A stretch of 11,099 bases of DNA. It comes from Jimgerdemannia flammicorona. Its lineage: Eukaryota; Mucoromycota; Endogonomycetes; Endogonales; Endogonaceae. Positions 8,725 to 11,099 of the stretch are shown one piece after another. Each line of letters opens with the position of its first letter. The first letter of the stretch is position 1. The DNA lies in contig RBNI01006668.1 of NCBI GenBank assembly GCA_003990745.1, positions 1-11,099 of the forward strand, read 5' to 3'. The translations under genes were made by a program, and so were the position numbers. Under the pieces are notes generated by a model. The model did not search any database, was not told the DNA's origin, and saw only the letters and a program-made list of their open reading frames with translations.

Positions 8725-9406
8725 CACCGACGATGGGGGGCGTATGGCATGGGGGCGACAGTTGGTAGAGTGCGATTGGTTCATGCGTTTTAGTCCACGT
8801 CATAGAATACGGGTAAGATAAACCTATGCCTGCGCCTATTAGTCCAGAAACTGCCAAATTTTTATATGGCAGCCAGCCTGGACGTGTTATCGCGCGTAAC
8901 CGTGCGATTTTATAGTAATTAGTCATAGAGACAGGAACGAGTTGTATAAATAGGGTATGGAAGACAATAAAGACCAGATTGGACATGCTATCACTTTTCA
9001 GGCTCGACAGATTGTTTTACGACGTTTCTCTTAAGGAATTTATTTGCAAAAGCGTCGCGATAGATCCGACTTTTTCTTACAGACCGCCCAATTTCTGGTG
9101 GAACGTCATAGCAGTTAATGTTGGTAAAGCGATACATATCGAACGAACAGGTTGGATCATTATAATCAATCCTTGCCTACAATTGATAACGGCTGGTCCG
9201 TGAATTGGGCCGTCGACATGATTCGCGGGATCGTCATCGTGGAGAGTGCCAAATATCTATAGTCCCCCTCCCCTCATTTCTGAATGAAATTTAGAGAGAA
9301 GTACCTTTTAACCTTCAGCTTTTGGCGACGGACCTTGACGCTTGTCTATACTTTTCTTTTGTCGATATATGCGAAACTCGCCAGGTCTAACACATACAAC
9401 AAGTAG
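8725..9406 (+). pseudogene. Rightward relic of the same duplicated gene
   Basis: Three plus-strand pieces lie in order. The first, about 8725-8812, holds RMAWGRQLVECDWFMRF and ends at a fair donor (gtaaga, 8813). The second, 9000-9203, follows an acceptor (ttttcag) and reads RLDRL, SLKEF, KSVAIDPT, then the hydrophobic FWWNVIAVNVGKAIHIERTG. The third, 9320-9406, follows ccttcag and reads FWRRTLTLVYTFLLSIYAK. The leftward relic shares the first two landmarks in the same order, including a WHGRQ/AWGRQ match. The third piece, and LVRELGRRHD in another frame near 9195, faintly recall the FWGRxWHQ motif of wax-synthase-like acyltransferases, which is a guess. Stops between the pieces and no joined model argue for a pseudogene. 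Confidence 0.45.
9000..9070 (-). repeat. 71-bp core of internal inverted duplication (partner 8132-8202)
   Basis: Read on the minus strand this aligns without gaps to 8132-8202: 57 of 71 identical, and 12 of the 14 differences are transitions. Flanking blocks also match (8224-8253 with 8949-8982), so the core is the best-preserved part of a longer duplication of roughly 280 bp or more, centred at 8601. Confidence 0.85.
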
Positions 9407-9917
9407 CACAACGCTTGTCGCGTGGTTTGTGGTCAATTTAGAAGTCTCTTGGCGTAAGGGCGAGCGACCACCTTCGGAACACGATGGTAAGGTCTTGACA
9501 ATAGCGAATTTTGGAATTGTGCTCGAGCGAATTGTAATGATCGATTGCTGCCTTTAAAAATTGTCGTCTTCGGTAAACGTTGAAGGAATACGGGTTTGGG
9601 TGGCGCAAATATTTGTCGAGAGATACGAGTTCGCCCGGCACGAAGTTGCAAATCCCTTCACATATCCTGAGAATTCTATTATTCCTAGGTAGGGGTGAAG
9701 TTGCAGTAGCTTGTCGAAGACAACTTGTGATAACGGGCCGACAAAGATTTTCCGACCGTTCATGCTTTGAATATATATATTGTAACAGTGACCCCAGAAT
9801 GATGACATCAGCACAGGAGACAGCCTTTCCTTGCAAGCCACCAGATTGGAGCACAAGAAGATCATATAGCATACGAGATGAGCAATGATGACCAACTGTG
9901 AGTCATCAAATGCTGCT
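9407..9917 (-). other. Region with overlapping uninterpreted minus-strand frames
   Basis: The longest frame is 144 codons on the minus strand (9872-9438), overlapped by a 113-codon frame (9895-9554), with smaller plus-strand frames. The first contains CNFVPGELVSLDKYLRHPNP and an aromatic, basic tail. Neither shows a domain I can name, and two overlapping frames on one strand cannot both be real unless spliced together. It may be a gene, a relic or chance. Confidence 0.25.
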
Positions 9918-9943
9918 CCTTTCTCCGCTACCTTTCTCCGCTA
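9918..9943 (+). repeat. 13-bp tandem duplication at the inner edge of the right repeat
   Basis: cctttctccgcta occurs twice head to tail (9918-9930, 9931-9943). The left repeat has the unit only once. It sits exactly where homology between the two large repeats ends. Confidence 0.9.
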
Positions 9944-11099
9944 CCTTACCGGTCACAAGGTTTGGTAGGCAACCTTCCGAGTCCCCTTTCCCCTATTATT
10001 ACCCCCTCTACCTCGGGTTGGTTTGCTGTGCCTGCATGGACATGGTGGGAGGAGGGCAATGGTGATGAGTTGCCCCTTTATCGGTATCTGATCGGTGTCT
10101 TCTACACTTTTTCGCGGTTTCTGGTGCCTCTGGCTGCGTCTGGGGTGTACCCGTTTTGGTGCGGCGCTTTCTTCCTTTTGCCGTCGTCAACAAGGTGTCG
10201 TCTCTGGTGTATCACAGGCTACATAGGGTGTCGGCTGACCTTGGGCATCAAGTGCCAGTATAGGTTACCTGCAGGTTATTCGGTGCCTGTGGTGGGGCCC
10301 TCTAAGCTTTGGCGAGCTTCCCGGTAAGCATGGCACTGGCGTAGGTGACTGCTTTTCAGGTGGAGTCAGGATGGGAGGGGAGATGGCCATTACAGATAGG
10401 AGGAAGGGCAATAATGGTGGACCAGTAGGGTGCCAGGCTGGGGGCGGTCATCAGGGCTGGGGCAGGTGCTGCTTCGGTGGGGCCTTTTGATTGGTGCGGC
10501 GCAGTTAGGTGGTAGGTGACACTCTCAGCTTCTTTTGGCAGATAGCGGGGTGAGGCCCCAGTTGTCAGAGAGGGTCGGGGGGCCCGAGGCTACCCATTTC
10601 AGGCATCTTGGCTGCACTCAACTGGAACCAGGAGCTGACATGGCAACGTGATCGAGGCCCGCAGGCTTGAGTAGTGGGGTATTGGGGGTTTCCTTCCACC
10701 TCACGTGTAAGTCCTCTACTTACCTCATCTGGGAGAACCAGGCCCTACCCACCGTGTTGTGCTTTTATGAGGGTTTTTTCTTTACCTGTCATTCTCTTTG
10801 AGGTGGCAGGGGCTATTCTATTCGGCTCGGGCATGGCCTTGTACATATGTTGGGTTCTTAGGCATGCGCTTTCGGTCGTTGGCGTATGGTTGGGTTCCCC
10901 TGGTGGTAGGGAGAGCATGGTGTGCAGAATGAGGTGTGGGCCAACATAGGCCCTGCTGTGCCTGGCATGGTCGAGCTGCTGGACAATAGCTAGCCTAGGT
11001 TAATGGGGGGGTAGTGCTTGGTGGGTGGTGGAGGAGGGTTTTGGCCTATACAGTCTAGGTTCCCTTCCAATAAAAATCCACGGGACATGAGTCTATTAA
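9931..11099 (+). repeat. Right copy of the 1.17-kb inverted repeat (CpG-rich)
   Basis: This aligns along its whole length with the reverse complement of 1-1175. It keeps about 40 CpG, so it is nearer the original state. Read plus-ward it ends with AATAAA (11069-11074) some 25 bases before the window edge, where the left copy has an A run in the same direction. A 121-codon Trp/Phe-rich plus frame (9962-10327) is open; on the minus strand a 61-codon Lys/Arg/Pro/Gln-rich frame (10193-10008) is reminiscent of the composition of Gag-like proteins but has no motif. It is probably a non-autonomous or truncated transposable element. No reverse transcriptase, integrase or transposase is visible. Confidence 0.9.

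Noticed and set aside
9962..10327. 121-codon plus-strand frame in the right repeat as a gene
   Set aside because: Odd Trp/Phe/Pro-rich composition, no motif, and the matching left-copy frame stops after 87 codons. More likely chance or antisense to an element reading frame.

Overview
The window looks like nuclear DNA of a filamentous fungus, most likely a basidiomycete. It holds two confidently identified housekeeping genes with GT-AG introns: RPB3 (plus strand, nine exons, eight introns of 78-130 nt) and the homoserine kinase gene THR1 (minus strand, three exons). The rest is repeats, degraded coding sequence and intergenic DNA. The basidiomycete call rests on intron density and general feel, not on a marker.

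Layout. Positions 1-1175 and 9918-11099 are two copies of one repeat of about 1.17 kb in opposite orientation, each running to the window edge. Next to the left copy lies an AT-rich block (about 1160-1905) in which I find no CpG. RPB3 follows at 2224-3859. Between RPB3 and THR1 there are hints of a small minus-strand gene (4233-4447) and a short plus-strand gene (about 4421-4973), both tentative. THR1 occupies 5060-6417 on the minus strand. From 6418 to 9917 I find no intact gene, but there are relics. The clearest is a head-to-head pair of related, broken coding regions centred near 8601: one leftward (about 7541-8547), one rightward (about 8725-9406). They share a 71-bp core at 57/71 identity and an encoded peptide with RLDRL, SLKEF and KSVAIDPT. 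They may be remnants of a membrane acyltransferase family, but that identification is weak.

How it fits together. RPB3 (RNA polymerase II core) and THR1 (threonine biosynthesis) are unrelated single-copy genes that happen to be neighbours. The interest lies in the repeats. The left copy of the outer repeat has about 8 CpG against about 40 in the right copy, and many differences are C-to-T or G-to-A at CpG. The inner duplicated relic shows the same transition bias. This suggests methylation-linked or RIP-like decay acting on duplicated DNA around essential genes. I see no CRISPR array, rRNA, convincing tRNA or prokaryotic operon.
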